Positions 1-11,100 of a stretch of DNA of 64,000 nucleotides are shown here, in pieces. Both the position numbers and the translations under genes were made by a program. The stretch is from NCBI GenBank assembly GCA_033344895.1, contig JAWPMN010000001.1, positions 3,170,001 through 3,234,000 of the forward strand, read 5' to 3'. Each line of letters begins with the position of its first letter. Position 1 is the first letter of the stretch. The notes beneath the pieces were generated by a model. It worked only from the letters and a program-made list of their open reading frames with translations. It did not search any database and was not told where the DNA came from. The stretch comes from Alphaproteobacteria bacterium (GTDB taxonomy: Bacteria; Pseudomonadota; Alphaproteobacteria; UBA8366; Aestuariispiraceae).

Positions 1-408
1 GTCGGCGCCGGCGGTTGGTATGACGGCGACGGTCGCGGTCCCGGTACGATCGGCTTCTTCGTCAGCCCGGCGGACGGTACGACATTGGACGCCGCAGAGG
101 CGGCGCTTCGCGAGGAAATCGCAAAACTGCTTGAAAACGGCGTTACGGAATCCGAGGTCCAGCGCGCCATTGTCCGGCTGCAGGATGCGGCGGCGACCGC
201 GCGCGACAGCCTGAGCGGGCCAGCCATGACCATCGGCCGGGCCCTGGCGACCGGCAAGAGCCTGGAGGATGTCGAGACCTGGCCGGAGCGCATCGGCGCG
301 GTGACGACAGACCAGGTGAACGAAGCCGCCCGCAAATACCTGTCCCGGCCGGGCGAGGTCGTCAGCCGCCTCCTGCCCGCCGACGGCCCGAAGGGAGAAA
401 GCCAATGA
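1..408 (+). CDS. M16 family metallopeptidase, C-terminal fragment (5' end outside window)
   Basis: The reading frame is open from base 1 and ends in TGA at 406-408, so only the last ~135 residues are present. They resemble the C-terminal helical/beta region of M16B (processing-peptidase/insulinase-like) proteins: a helix with VTESEVQRAI, then a block where the peptidase counts residues through 'TTDQVNEAARKYL' and a short beta end. The catalytic HxxEH would lie upstream of the window. It overlaps the next M16 gene by four bases (ATGA), a typical arrangement of an active subunit followed by an inactive partner. Which subunit carries zinc cannot be decided from this fragment. Confidence 0.8.
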   Translation, partial: VGAGGWYDGDGRGPGTIGFFVSPADGTTLDAAEAALREEIAKLLENGVTESEVQRAIVRLQDAAATARDSLSGPAMTIGRALATGKSLEDVETWPERIGAVTTDQVNEAARKYLSRPGEVVSRLLPADGPKGESQ

Positions 409-1736
409 CCGGCCGCCCCGTTGCCTTTGTGCTCATTGTTCTGGCCGTCCTGACGCTGGGGGCCGTTCATCCTGCCCAGGCGGAGGTCCAGGTCGAGGAG
501 GTCGTCAGCCCGGGCGGGATCACGGCCTGGCTGGTGCGCGACGATACGGTCCCGGTCACGGCCATCGAATTCTCCTTCAAGGGCGGCGGCGCCGGTCTCG
601 ACCCGGAAGGAAAGGAAGGGACCGCCAACCTGGTCGCGTCGACAATCGATGAGGGATCGGGCCCCTATGACAGCAAGACCTATCAGCAACGGCTGGCCGA
701 TCAGTCGATCCGCATCTCCTTCAGCGCAGGACGCGATGCATTCTCCGGCAGTTTCTACACGCTGAACCGGTATCGGGACGATGCGCTGGAACTTCTGCGT
801 CTGGCGCTGACCGAACCGCGGTTCGATTCGGAGCCGGTGGAGCGTATCCGAAGCCAGATCATGGTCGGCATCCGTCAATCCGAGAGCGACCCGGAAAGCC
901 GGGGAGGAAAGGCCTTGCGGGAAGCCATCTTCGGAGATCACCCTTACGCCGATCCGGTGGAGGGAACAGAGGACAGTCTGGCGGCGATTTCCGTAGACGA
1001 TATGCGCCGTTTCCTGGGGGAGGCATTGACCCGGGACAGGCTGACGATCGGCGTCGTCGGTGATATTGAGCCGCTGGAGCTTGGCGCGGCACTCGACAGG
1101 GTGTTCGGCGCCCTGCCCGAAACCGGCCGGGCGGATCCGACGCCGGATATCGATCCGGAGATCACGGGCAAGACGGTCGTGGTGGAGATGGATATCCCGC
1201 AGAGCACGATCCTGTTTGCGCAGCGGGGCCTGCAGATTGATGATCCACAATACTATGCCGGGATGGTGCTGAACTACGTGATCGGCGGAGGATCTTTCAG
1301 TTCGGTCCTGACGGATGAAATCCGCGTCAAACGAGGGCTGGTCTATTCTGTCTATTCCTTCTTGCATCCGATGGACCACGCGGCGCTGCTGCGCGGCGGT
1401 GCGGCGACCCAGAACGCGCGGGTGGGCGAAACGATCGGCCTGATTCGATCTGTCCTGAAGGACATCCGCGACAACGGTGTCTCCACGGAGCAGATCGCCG
1501 ATGCAAAGACCTACCTGACCGGCTCCTTCCCGCTGCGCTTTACCAATTCCTCGCAGATCGCCTCGCAACTGGACGCAATGCAGTACCACGGATTTCCGAT
1601 CGACTACTTCCAGACGCGAAATGCGCAGGTCGAGTCGGTAAGCGATGAGGATGTGAACCGACTGGCCGGTGAATGGCTTGACCCGGACAACCTGTTGTTC
1701 GTCGTGGTCGGGAAGCCGGAAGGGATTGGCGGCTGA
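405..1736 (+). CDS. M16 family peptidase-like protein lacking the zinc motif (inactive partner)
   Basis: A 443-residue protein with an N-terminal signal peptide ending near AQA (hydrophobic stretch at residues ~6-22), so probably periplasmic. The fold follows M16B peptidases: two ~200-residue halves. Where active members carry HxxEH this one reads GTANLVASTIDEG, with no zinc ligands. The C-terminal half keeps the R/Y substrate-binding pair (around RVKRGLVYSVYS). This fits the non-catalytic subunit of a heterodimeric M16 protease whose active subunit would be the preceding gene, with which it overlaps by ATGA. Role probably clearance of periplasmic peptides; substrate unknown. Confidence 0.85.
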   Translation: MTGRPVAFVLIVLAVLTLGAVHPAQAEVQVEEVVSPGGITAWLVRDDTVPVTAIEFSFKGGGAGLDPEGKEGTANLVASTIDEGSGPYDSKTYQQRLADQSIRISFSAGRDAFSGSFYTLNRYRDDALELLRLALTEPRFDSEPVERIRSQIMVGIRQSESDPESRGGKALREAIFGDHPYADPVEGTEDSLAAISVDDMRRFLGEALTRDRLTIGVVGDIEPLELGAALDRVFGALPETGRADPTPDIDPEITGKTVVVEMDIPQSTILFAQRGLQIDDPQYYAGMVLNYVIGGGSFSSVLTDEIRVKRGLVYSVYSFLHPMDHAALLRGGAATQNARVGETIGLIRSVLKDIRDNGVSTEQIADAKTYLTGSFPLRFTNSSQIASQLDAMQYHGFPIDYFQTRNAQVESVSDEDVNRLAGEWLDPDNLLFVVVGKPEGIGG

Positions 1737-1844
1737 AGCCAGGCGTTCCCATTAATTCACATGCTCCCGGCAAAATAGTCTGGAAGCGGTGATGTCGGAA
1801 ATTTTATACTCTGGCGGGTAACGCACAGAGAAAGGGAACTTCCG

Positions 1845-2393
1845 ATGCTTCAGGGGCTCGCCACGATGCCGAACGGTCTGTCCATCCGCCCGGCGCGGCC
1901 CGCGGACAAGCCGTTTCTCGAGAAACTTCATCGCGATCAACGCGAGGACTTGAAGATGGTCGATGCGGACCGGGCCTATATCGAGGAACTGCTGGACATG
2001 CAGTTGCGGGCCCAGACATCCGGCTACGGCGGCGCCTTTCCCAATGCCCTTTACTTTGTGATCGAGAAAACCGGGGATCTGATCGGGAAGTTGACACTGG
2101 ACTGGGGCGGGACGGAAGCGCGGGTCATCGACCTGGGGTTCGTCAAGAAGGCGCGCGGCAAAGGCTTTGGTCAGTCCGTCATCATGGCGCTGCTGGCAGC
2201 CTGCGGCCCATCCAAGTGCCCGCTTGCGGTCTCTGTCGCGATCAACAATCCTCCGCTCTACCAGTGGCTTCTGGCCCATGGTTTCGTCGTCGCCGACGCG
2301 CCGGACGGCGGGTCACATCACATGTTGATCTGGTATCCGGGCGGTGACGCAATGGCTGGCCAGCCCGGCGCCATGACGCAGGCGTCTAAATAG
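1845..2393 (+). CDS. GNAT family N-acetyltransferase
   Basis: A 182-residue protein. Residues ~9-150 match the GNAT layout: an N-terminal 'IRPARPADKPFLEKL' strand-helix, a central acidic sheet, and the acetyl-CoA loop in 'DLGFVKKARGKGFGQSVI' (R/Q-x-x-G-x-G/A variant). The C-terminal tail is proline/glycine rich. An AAGGGA element lies about 8 bases before the ATG used here; a second ATG seven codons later is possible. The acyl acceptor is unknown. It stands alone between the M16 pair and the convergent tail-collar cluster. Confidence 0.75.
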   Translation: MLQGLATMPNGLSIRPARPADKPFLEKLHRDQREDLKMVDADRAYIEELLDMQLRAQTSGYGGAFPNALYFVIEKTGDLIGKLTLDWGGTEARVIDLGFVKKARGKGFGQSVIMALLAACGPSKCPLAVSVAINNPPLYQWLLAHGFVVADAPDGGSHHMLIWYPGGDAMAGQPGAMTQASK

Positions 2394-2417
2394 GGACCGG
2401 GTCGCGGCGGCCTGGTT

Positions 2418-2753
2418 TCAGCCGAAAACGACCGACCAGCGTTGCCCGTCGCCCCATTCCGGCGCCGGGACGCCGCAATTCGGTGTGATCGTCACATTTT
2501 TCAGAATGCCGAAGCCCTCGTTTTCCAGGGTCACGCAGATCGATTCGCCCGATGGCGGCACAAGATCGGTCATGAAAATCGCCGAGAAGGACGGGCGCTC
2601 CCTCAGCCCGAGAATGGGTTCGCCCGAAACCCGGACATGGACCAGACGTGCCTGAATCTCGCCGCCTTCATTGTAGACCCGAAAGGTTTCGCCGATATGC
2701 GCTTCGAAGGTCTCCGGTACCACCGCGCCCATTTCCAGTTCTCTGTCAGTCAT
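2418..2753 (-). CDS. DUF6916-like protein, distal copy of the tail-collar cluster
   Basis: A 111-residue protein of mixed beta character. It shares the layout of the protein at 4266-4661: 'ETFEAHIGETFRV', a beta strand pair, 'GLRERPSFSAIF', and a C-terminal strand ending in WSVVFG. Small proteins of this kind accompany MdpB-like tail-collar proteins in many bacteria. I assign it to that family by architecture and neighbourhood, not by a search. It is the last gene of a four-gene minus-strand set (DUF6916-like, collar, collar, DUF6916-like). Function is unknown; a structural or assembly partner of the collar proteins is plausible. Confidence 0.6.
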   Translation of the reverse strand: MTDRELEMGAVVPETFEAHIGETFRVYNEGGEIQARLVHVRVSGEPILGLRERPSFSAIFMTDLVPPSGESICVTLENEGFGILKNVTITPNCGVPAPEWGDGQRWSVVFG

Positions 2754-2876
2754 CTCATTCTCGCAAAGTCATTTGGGGCATCGCCATGATGGTGGCCGCC
2801 GGGATAGGATAGTCGGGCGTATCGGAAAGTTCGGTTCCACCATTGCCCGGACTAGAAGCCTCAGAATAACCGTCGC

Positions 2877-3497
2877 TCAATTGCGCGACGGGTAGATGCC
2901 ATTCTCGCAAATGCAATAGTTCACGGCCTGAAGCGGGTTCACGATTTGAAAATCCAGGTTGCTGCCCGTTTTTTCCAAAGCGACGGTGCCTGTCACGTTG
3001 CTGATGGAGGCTGAGACCCCGCCAAGCGGAACGGAACCAGTCACTTCATTATTGGCGACATACATGTCCGGGAAGGTTCCCAGAGCGGGCTGGCCGCCGA
3101 CATAGTCGCCGTCCGCAGGGACGCGTTTCGTGGCCGGATCGATGGACGCATCCACTGTTACGGAGATCGTGGAGCCAGTTGCCTCGAATGTAGCGGGATG
3201 TGTGTGGACCGCAATATGTGCCGTCGACAATTCTTGGGTCTGAATGCCGTAGCGCGTGCCGAGCGGAAATGAAGTTAGTCCCGCAGCAGCGCCCATCATG
3301 TTTGAGCCCACCGGCACCCGTGCCCGCAAATCGGGATAACCGAAAGTGGCCCGTCCGTCGCCACCAAAATATGACCCGATCAGCGAATACAGAGCCTGAT
3401 TCTGGCTTATGGATACAGTCTGGCCACTGCAGAACGCCCAGTTCACAGGCGCAAAGTTAAATCCGAACGATGCGATCATTCCGTAGAATGCATCCAT
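2877..3497 (-). CDS. phage tail collar domain protein (MdpB-like), second copy
   Basis: A 206-residue protein opening with 'MDAFYGMIASFGFNFAPVNW' and 'FCSGQ..SISQNQALYSLIG..FGGDGRATFGYPDLRAR', the signature of the phage tail collar domain (residues ~8-60). The middle (about 85-150) is a diverged beta-rich part. The C-terminus reads NPLQAVNYCICENGIYPSRN, closely matching the paralogue at 3566-4186. Homologues are called microcystin-dependent protein in cyanobacteria and occur outside prophages, where their role is unclear. No phage genes are nearby. A weak ribosome site (GGGGGAGTG) precedes the ATG. Confidence 0.82.
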   Translation of the reverse strand: MDAFYGMIASFGFNFAPVNWAFCSGQTVSISQNQALYSLIGSYFGGDGRATFGYPDLRARVPVGSNMMGAAAGLTSFPLGTRYGIQTQELSTAHIAVHTHPATFEATGSTISVTVDASIDPATKRVPADGDYVGGQPALGTFPDMYVANNEVTGSVPLGGVSASISNVTGTVALEKTGSNLDFQIVNPLQAVNYCICENGIYPSRN

Positions 3498-3565
3498 TGT
3501 ATCACTCCCCCTTCAATCTGGCTTGCGCGCCCCGGCGTTATGGTCCGCCGGCCTTGGATCGGCTG

Positions 3566-4186
3566 TCAGTTCCGAGACGGATAGAGGCCGTCCTCGCAGA
3601 TGCAGAAATTGACGGCCTGCAAGGGATTGACGATCTCAAAAGGGGTCCCGTTGCCCGTGTTGCCGACGCTCACCTCCCCCGCCAGTCCTAAAGATGCGGA
3701 TACTCCGCCGAGGGAAACCGAGGCGCCAACTGCGTTGCCGTCGACATACATATCCGGGAAAGTGCCCAATTGTGGCTGGCTGGCGAGATAATCACCCGTG
3801 TCCGGGGCACGCTTCGTCGCCGCATCGGTTGATGCCTTGACGGCCATGTTCATGGTGCTGCTGGTAGGCGTGAAGACCGCCACATGATCGTGACTGGGCA
3901 GGTTGTTCACATTGAGCCTCTGTATCTGAGACCCATACAACTCGCCCAACGGATAGGAAAAAGTTAGGCCCAGCGGGGGGCCCATGGAGGCAGAGCCGAC
4001 GGCCATGCGGGCCCTCAGATCTGGGTATTTGAAATCTGTTCGACCGTTGCCGCCATAAAAGGTGCTGATCAGCGAATAGAGCGTCGGATTCTGTGAAATC
4101 GCCACTGACTGGCCGCTGCAGAACGCCCAATCGCGTGGGGCAAAGGTAAACCCGAAAGTGGCGATCATGCCGCAAAACGCTTCCAT
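3566..4186 (-). CDS. phage tail collar domain protein (MdpB-like), first copy
   Basis: A 206-residue paralogue of the protein at 2877-3497 with exactly the same length. It has the collar motif 'FCSGQSVAISQNPTLYSLIS' and 'GGNGRTDFKYPDLRARM', a 'LPSHDHV' histidine segment typical of collar proteins, and the same C-terminal end (QAVNFCICEDGLYPSRN). The two copies differ most in the central ~80 residues, suggesting duplication followed by divergence of a binding surface. A GGGGGAGTAAG element lies just upstream of the ATG. Likely a secreted or surface-exposed trimeric structural protein; the ligand is not known. Confidence 0.83.
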   Translation of the reverse strand: MEAFCGMIATFGFTFAPRDWAFCSGQSVAISQNPTLYSLISTFYGGNGRTDFKYPDLRARMAVGSASMGPPLGLTFSYPLGELYGSQIQRLNVNNLPSHDHVAVFTPTSSTMNMAVKASTDAATKRAPDTGDYLASQPQLGTFPDMYVDGNAVGASVSLGGVSASLGLAGEVSVGNTGNGTPFEIVNPLQAVNFCICEDGLYPSRN

Positions 4187-4265
4187 TTTCTTACTCCCCC
4201 GGTTCCAACTTGCGTGTGTATGAGTGATATGCCCGACGCGCGACCAAGTACCGTGCCCGCCGGAA

Positions 4266-4661
4266 TCAGGAAAATACCGCTGTCAGAAAGGCGGCCTTTC
4301 CGTCCTTGCCGACATCGCGGCTCAGTGAGATGCCGGATATCTGACCCAGTTCCGCGTGCCGGAGGTCATAGGCACCATCGTGTAGCGCGAGGTTGTCCGG
4401 CGCGGAGAAGACCACGCAAAAGCGGTGACGTGTCAGCAGAGTGTCGCTGTCCGGCTTGTCCGGACAGTCAATCGTCCCTTGGTCGTGGCACTCGATCAGT
4501 TCCAGTTCGACCAGAACCTCGTCGGATTGGGCGCCGTCGTCGCTCTTGCCCGCAGATTCGGTTCTACTCGCGGAAAGGGTAGTCTCGAACTTGCTGCCGA
4601 TGTGGGATTTGAACAACTCCAGGGTGGCATCCCGCAGTTCCAACCGTTTCGTGCTCGCCAT
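4266..4661 (-). CDS. DUF6916-like protein, lead gene of the tail-collar cluster
   Basis: A 131-residue protein. The frame stays open upstream to 4763, but the ATG at 4661 has a strong GGAGGAGT ribosome site, so I start there. It begins 'MASTKRLELRDATLELFKSHIGSKFE', then a variable linker, and closes with 'TRHRFCVVFSAPDNLALHDGAYDLRHAELG...FLTAVFS'. This matches the small beta-rich DUF6916 family found beside MdpB-type collar proteins. It is the first gene of the minus-strand set and shares architecture with the last one (2418-2753). Function unknown. Confidence 0.7.
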   Translation of the reverse strand: MASTKRLELRDATLELFKSHIGSKFETTLSASRTESAGKSDDGAQSDEVLVELELIECHDQGTIDCPDKPDSDTLLTRHRFCVVFSAPDNLALHDGAYDLRHAELGQISGISLSRDVGKDGKAAFLTAVFS

Positions 4662-5176
4662 ATCGGACTCCTCCCGATGTTGCTGTTTCCGCCTGACCGG
4701 TCCGGACGGAACCGATCGGGCCGGCGTTCTTGCCACCGAGTCCGAGCGGACGCCCATGCCCAATCATTGGAGAAGACCGCCTGCCCCTATCGGGCGTGGT
4801 GGATGCCTTGAAGACGATCCTAGTTTTGATTCCATCATTTTTATCCTTTTGCGAGCATAGCAGGCTGATTCCCGGATCGACCATAAATTTTTATTAAAAT
4901 TTTAGCACAGCCTTAAACAGTGCTTCTTGTTCAGATGTTTAGGGCGAATTGGTGATCGCCACACATCGCTAAGCGCTGAAATTCAACGAATTTTGCGTCG
5001 ATATAAAGAGAACGTATTATATTTATCTAAAATACATTGTATAGTCGAATGATCCTCGATATGGTTCTTTCCGCATGGAAGCGGCTGCGTTAACCTGAGG
5101 TGAGATTTCGGCAATCGGTTGTAGTTTCCGGCGCCCGTGTATCTCGAAACAGGCAAAATCGTTTAGAGGGTGGGTT
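4662..5176. other. AT-rich intergenic region before the giant adhesin
   Basis: About 515 bases with no convincing gene. The stretch at ~4880-5060 is far more AT-rich than its surroundings (runs such as AAATTTTTATTAAAATTTT) and includes a candidate promoter at 4993-5020. It separates the divergent tail-collar set and the adhesin operon and probably holds promoters for both. Small readable frames here (for instance 4441-4860, plus) overlap the start of the DUF6916-like gene and show no recognisable protein. Confidence 0.5.
4993..5020 (+). promoter_or_regulatory. candidate sigma70-type promoter for the adhesin operon
   Basis: TTGCGT at 4993-4998 and TATTAT at 5015-5020 are separated by 16 bases inside the AT-rich segment, about 155 bases upstream of the adhesin start. 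The match to TTGACA/TATAAT is partial, so this is a suggestion only. The long leader leaves room for further control. Confidence 0.3.
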
Positions 5177-8100
5177 GTGCGACGTCTCCGAAGATTTCTG
5201 ATGAACTCACCCGTCCGTTCCGCGTCGGAGGCGACCGCTACGGCTGCGATGCCATTGGCGCTTGAGCCCCGTTTCATGTTTGACGCCGCGGGCGCCGCGA
5301 CCGGCGCGGATGCCGCCCAGGATGCTGTTGCGGAAGCGGAAGCTGCCAACCAGGGGGCGTCGGATGGTGCGGTAGGGGACGATGCTGCCGCGATTGCCGA
5401 TGCAATCGAAGGTCATGTGCCGTCCGACGGGCGAAAGGAAGTCGTCATCGTCGATCCTTCCGTCGCCTCCTATCAGGATTTGCTGTCGGGCATGGATCCG
5501 AATGTCGAGATCATCATCCTGAATGAGGGGGCGACGGTTTCGGATGTGGCGTCGGCCCTTGACGGACGAAATGGGATCGATGCTGTCCACCTGATCAGCC
5601 ATGGCGGTGTCGGCTCCCTCAATCTGGGCGGGGAGACATTGTCTCTCGATACGCTGGAGGCGAATGCCGACGCATTGCGCACCATCGGCGCTGCGCTTTC
5701 CGTGGACGGCGACCTGCTGCTTTATGGCTGCAATGTCGGTGCGGATGGGGGCGGCGAGGCGTTCCTGACCGCACTCGCCAGTGCGACCGGCGCGGATGTT
5801 GCCGCATCGTCCGATGCAACAGGGGCCGCGGCGCTCGGCGGTGATTGGGTGCTTGAAGCGGCGGTCGGTGACATCGAAAGCGGGATTGCGGTTTCCGCTG
5901 AAGGGCAGGCGGCGTTCTCGTCGGTGCTGGCGACGATGGATTTTTCGTCCGGTGTGACAGATAACGGAAACACAGTGGATGTGCTGGTTTCCGGTGTCAC
6001 CGCGACCTTTTCCCACTCGGGCGTGAATATCGACGTTGCCAATGGCGGCGGCCTTGCCGGATCGTCCGGCGAAGTCGTCTTCAGCAATGCCAGCAACACC
6101 AACCCGTTCACTGTTTCGTTCAGTAGCGCAGTCGACATCACGTCATTGCATCTCGGGCGCTTGTCCGGTCAGAACTCCGAAGTAACCATCAGTGTAACGG
6201 ATGGCAGCGGGAACACGTCTGTCGTGGTTTCCGGTGCCAATTACTCCAGCGGCTCGGTCGTGTCCCTGAACTGGACGGGTGTGACGTCCTTTACCATCGA
6301 TCACACCGATGCCGGACATGCGATTTCCCCGCTGGTGGACAACATCATCTTCAGCGCCGCGAACGCCGCGCCGTCGCTTGGGGGGACGCCGGCGGATGTG
6401 ACGGTGACCGAAGACGTTGCGACGGCAATCGATCTGTCCGCCTACAATGTCTCCGACAGTGACGGCGATACGATTACGCTGACTCTTGCGGTCAGCGCCG
6501 GGACGATCGCGTCCGTCGACGGAAACGGTACGACTTCGGGGGTGACGGTCGCCAGTTCGGGAAGCGGTTCCATGACCTTGCAGGGCACCGCCGCCAATCT
6601 GAACACCTATCTGAACGATACCAGCAAGATCCGCTATACGACCGCATCGAACAGCACGGCTTCCGCGACCCTGACCGTGACGCCGAATGACGGGACAACC
6701 GACGGTACCGCGGACACGGTCACGATCAATGTTACATCGGTTAACGACAATCCGGGCGCGACGGGTGTGCCGGCTTCGGTGACCGTGACCGAGGACACGT
6801 TGAGCAATGTCGATCTGTCGGCGATCACTTTCTCCGATGTCGACAGCGCCTCGATCACCGTCACGCTGACGGCATCCGCCGGTACCTTCGCAACGCCGGC
6901 CGATGGTGCGGGCGTCGGCGGTGGCGTGACCGAGACCCTGGTGAGTGCGACCACGATCACGCTGGTCGGCTCTCCCGCGGATATCAGCACCTATCTGGAT
7001 TCGCCTAGCAGCATCCAATACACGCCGGCGTCGAATGTCAGTGGCAATGCGGCGGCGACCATCACCGTCACTGCCAATGATGGCGACGGCTCAGGCAATG
7101 TCGCACTGGGCACGGTCAATGTGAACGTGACCGCCGTAAACGACAATCCGACGATTGCGGGCCTCCCGGCCTCTGTCACTGTGACGGAGGACACGCAGGG
7201 CAATGTTGATCTGTCCGCCGCGACTTTCGCCGATATCGACAGCGCCTCGATCACCGTCACACTGACGGCATCCGCCGGCACCTTCGCGACGCCGGCCGAT
7301 GGTGCGGGCGTCGGGGGCGGCGTGACCGAAACCCTGGTGAACGCGACCACGATCACGCTGGTCGGCGCCCCTGCGGATATCAGCACCTATCTGGATACGG
7401 CAAGCAACATCCAGTATACGCCGGCGTCGAATGTCAGCGGCAATGCGGCGGCGACCATCACCGTCACCGCCAATGACGGCGACGGCTCGGGGAATGTCGC
7501 GCTGGGCACGGTCAATGTGAACGTGACCGCCGTAAACGACAATCCGACCGGCTCCGTGCCCGCCACGGTAACGGTTACGGAAGACACGCTGAGCAATGTC
7601 GATCTGTCCGCGGCCAGTTTTGCCGATGTCGACGGCGACACGATCACCGTCACCCTGACGGCCTCGGCCGGGACCTTCGCGACCCCGGCGGACGGGGCAG
7701 GTGTGGGCGGCGGGGTCACGGAGACCCTGGTGAATGCGACGACGATCACGCTGGTCGGCGCTGCGGCGGACATCAACACCTATCTCGATACCGCTTCCAA
7801 CATCCGCTATACTTCGGCGTCCAATGCCAGTGGGAACAGTGCGGCGACCATCACGGTCACGGTGAATGACGGTCAGGGCAGCGGCAATGTCTCGGCCGGC
7901 ACGGTGCAGGTCAATGTCACCGCCGTGAACGACGCCCCGGCATTCAGCGGTCTGGACGGCACCCCTGCCTTTACGGAAGGCGGCTCGGCGGTGGTTCTGG
8001 ACAGCAATGTCACCCTGACCGATGTCGAACTCGTCGCGCTGAATGGCGGCAATGGCAATTTTGCCGGGGCAAGCCTGGTGATCGTGCGAAATGGCGGAGC

Positions 8101-11100
8101 GAATGCGGCCGACGCCTTTTCCATTGTCACTGGCGGGAATCTGAGCGTCGCTGGCAGCGACATCTCGTCGGGCGGCAATGTCATCGCCAGTTTCGATACA
8201 TCGTCCGCCGGCCAAGTGACGATCACCTTCCAAAATAACGGTACGATCCCGACAACCGCGCTGGTCAACGAGGTGATGCAGGCGGTTCGCTATTCCAACA
8301 CCGCGAACGATCCGGCCGCCTCGGTACAGCTGAACTGGACATTCTCCGACGGCAATAGCGGCAACAGCCAGGGAACCGGCGACAATCCGGGAACGGCCAG
8401 CGGGTCGACAACGGTTTCGATCACCAATGTCAACGACGCGCCGACCCTGACCGCAACCGGGAGCAATCCGACCTTTACTGAAGACGGCGGCGCCCAGGAT
8501 CTGTTCAACACCGTCACGGGATCTACGATCGAAGCCGCAGACAGAATCAGCGCCATGACGATGACGGTCACCAATGTCTCGGACGGGGCGAGCGAGATTC
8601 TTGCCTTCGATGGTACGGACGTGGCGCTGACCAACGGGAATTCAGTCGTAACAGCGACAAACGGCCTGACCGTCAATGTGTCCGTGACCGGCAGTACGGC
8701 AACGGTCAGCTTCACCGGCGCGACCTTGAGTTCGGCGCAGTTCCAGACGCTGGTTGACAGCCTGACCTATCGGAATGCGTCCGACAATCCGACAACCAGC
8801 GGGAACCGGGTCGTTACCATTACCGGCATCACGGATAATGGCGGTACGGCGAATGGCGGCAGCAATTCGGCGGCACCCAATGTGCAGAGTACGGTTTCGC
8901 TGACGGCCGTGAATGACGCCCCTGTCATCGGTAATCTGGCAGGCGACAGCACGGCGCTGCAGGTCGGCAATGTCGCGAATATCGACAATGGCGGCAATGT
9001 CACGGTCACCAATGCGGATTCCACCAATTACAATGGCGGATCACTGATCATTTCGGATACCAACGCCAACAATACCGCGAATGGAAATTTCTCGGTCGAC
9101 GGTACCAATGTCACATCCGGCGGCGATACTACGATTTCGGCGGGTGAAACGATCTTGGTGGGCGGGGTGAACATCGGAACGGTTCACGCCACAAATGATG
9201 GACAGAGCGGCCGGACGCTTCAGATAGATTTCAATGTCAATGCCACAAACGAACGTGTGCAGGCTCTGATACAGAATCTCCGCTGGGGTGCGGCGGCGGG
9301 CAGCGGCGCCCAGACCTTCACGGCAACGCTGAACGATGCGGACGGTACCGCGAATGGGGGCGATCAGGATACGACCGCCAATTTCACGATGACGGTGGGC
9401 AACTTGCCCGCGATCGCCAATCTCAACGGCGACAGCGTGACTTTCACCGAAGGCGGCGGCGCCGCGGTGATCGACAGCGGCGGCGACGCCACCGTGACCG
9501 ATGCCGACAATCCAGCCAATTTCGGGGGCGGGAATCTTACGGTTACCGTCTCCGCCAACGCGGTCGCCGCGGAGGATATCCTGACCTTGAACACCGCCGG
9601 TACTGTTGCGCTGGCCGGTACCACGGCGGGGTCGAATGTCTCGGTCGGCGGAACCGTGATCGGTACCCTGGCAAACAGCATTGCGGCCGGGAACAACCTG
9701 GTCGTCAATCTCAACAGCTTTGCGACATTGGCGCGGGTTCAGACGCTGGTACAGGCTATTGCCTACAACAATGCCAGCGACGCGCCAACCACCACCACCC
9801 GAACCGTGTCGGTGACTTTGACCGACAATGACGGGCTGACGAGCGCAACCAGTTCCACGTCGGTTTCGATCTCCGCCGTCAACGACGCTCCAGTCTTTAC
9901 CGGGCTTGATGGAACGCCGACGGTCAACGAGCAGACGGCGGTGGTGCTGGATTCCAATGCCACGGTCGCCGATGCGGAATTGGACGCCCTGAATGGCGGC
10001 GCCGGCAACTACAGCGGTGCGACACTGACATTGTCGCGCAATGGCGGAGCCAATGCGGAGGATGCGTTCTCAAATTCCGGGACACTGGGGGCGCTGACCC
10101 AGGGCGGTAACCTGACGGTCGGGGGCACGACGATCGGCACGGTGACGACGAATTCCGGCGGGACCCTGCTGCTGACCTTCAACAGCAGTGCCACGCGGGC
10201 ACTGGTCAATAGCGCGATCCAGCAGATCACCTACACCAATACCAGTGACACGCCGCCCGCGAATGCGCAGATCAACTATGTGTTCAACGACGGGAACAGC
10301 GGCTCCCAGGGCAGCGGCGGTGCCGGATCGGACAGCGATAACTCGGTGACTGTGACGATCACGCCGGTCAATGATGCACCGACCGCGACCGGCATTCCGG
10401 CGTCGGTCACCGTAACGGAGGATGTTCTCAGCAATATCGACCTATCCGCTGTCAGTTTCGCAGATCTGGACGGCAACAATCTGACGGTGACGCTGACGGC
10501 TTCGGCCGGCACATTCGCAACGCCCGCGGACGGTGCTGCTGTCGGTGCCGGTGTTACGGAAACCCTGGTCAATGCGACGACCATAACGTTGGCCGGCAGC
10601 GCGGCGGACATTGCAACCTATCTCGATACGGCAACCAATATCCGTTACACGACGGCGGCGAATGCAGCAGGCAACAATGTCGCGACGATAAGCGTCGCGG
10701 CGAATGACGGTACGGTCAATCCGACCTTGGGTACGATCCAGGTGAATTCGACGGCGGTGAACGATGCGCCGTCGGCAACGGGGGGTCCGGCCGCGGTCAC
10801 AGTGACCGAAGACACACTCAGCAATGTGGACCTGTCGGCTATCACGTTCTCCGATGTCGACGGCGACAGTCTGACGGTGACGCTAACGGCTTCGGCCGGC
10901 ACTTTCGCGACGCCCGCGGACGGGGCGGGTGTCGGTGCCGGTGTTACGGAAACCCTGGTCAATGCAACGACCATGACGCTGGTCGGCAGTGCTGCGGATA
11001 TCAGCACCTATCTCGATACTGCGACCAACATTCGCTACACGACGGCATCGAACGCGGCGGGCAATGCGGTGGCGACAATCACCATCACCGCCAGTGACGG

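Noticed and set aside
2418-4661. Prophage
   Set aside because: Collar-domain proteins without any other phage gene; MdpB-like proteins are common on chromosomes outside prophages.
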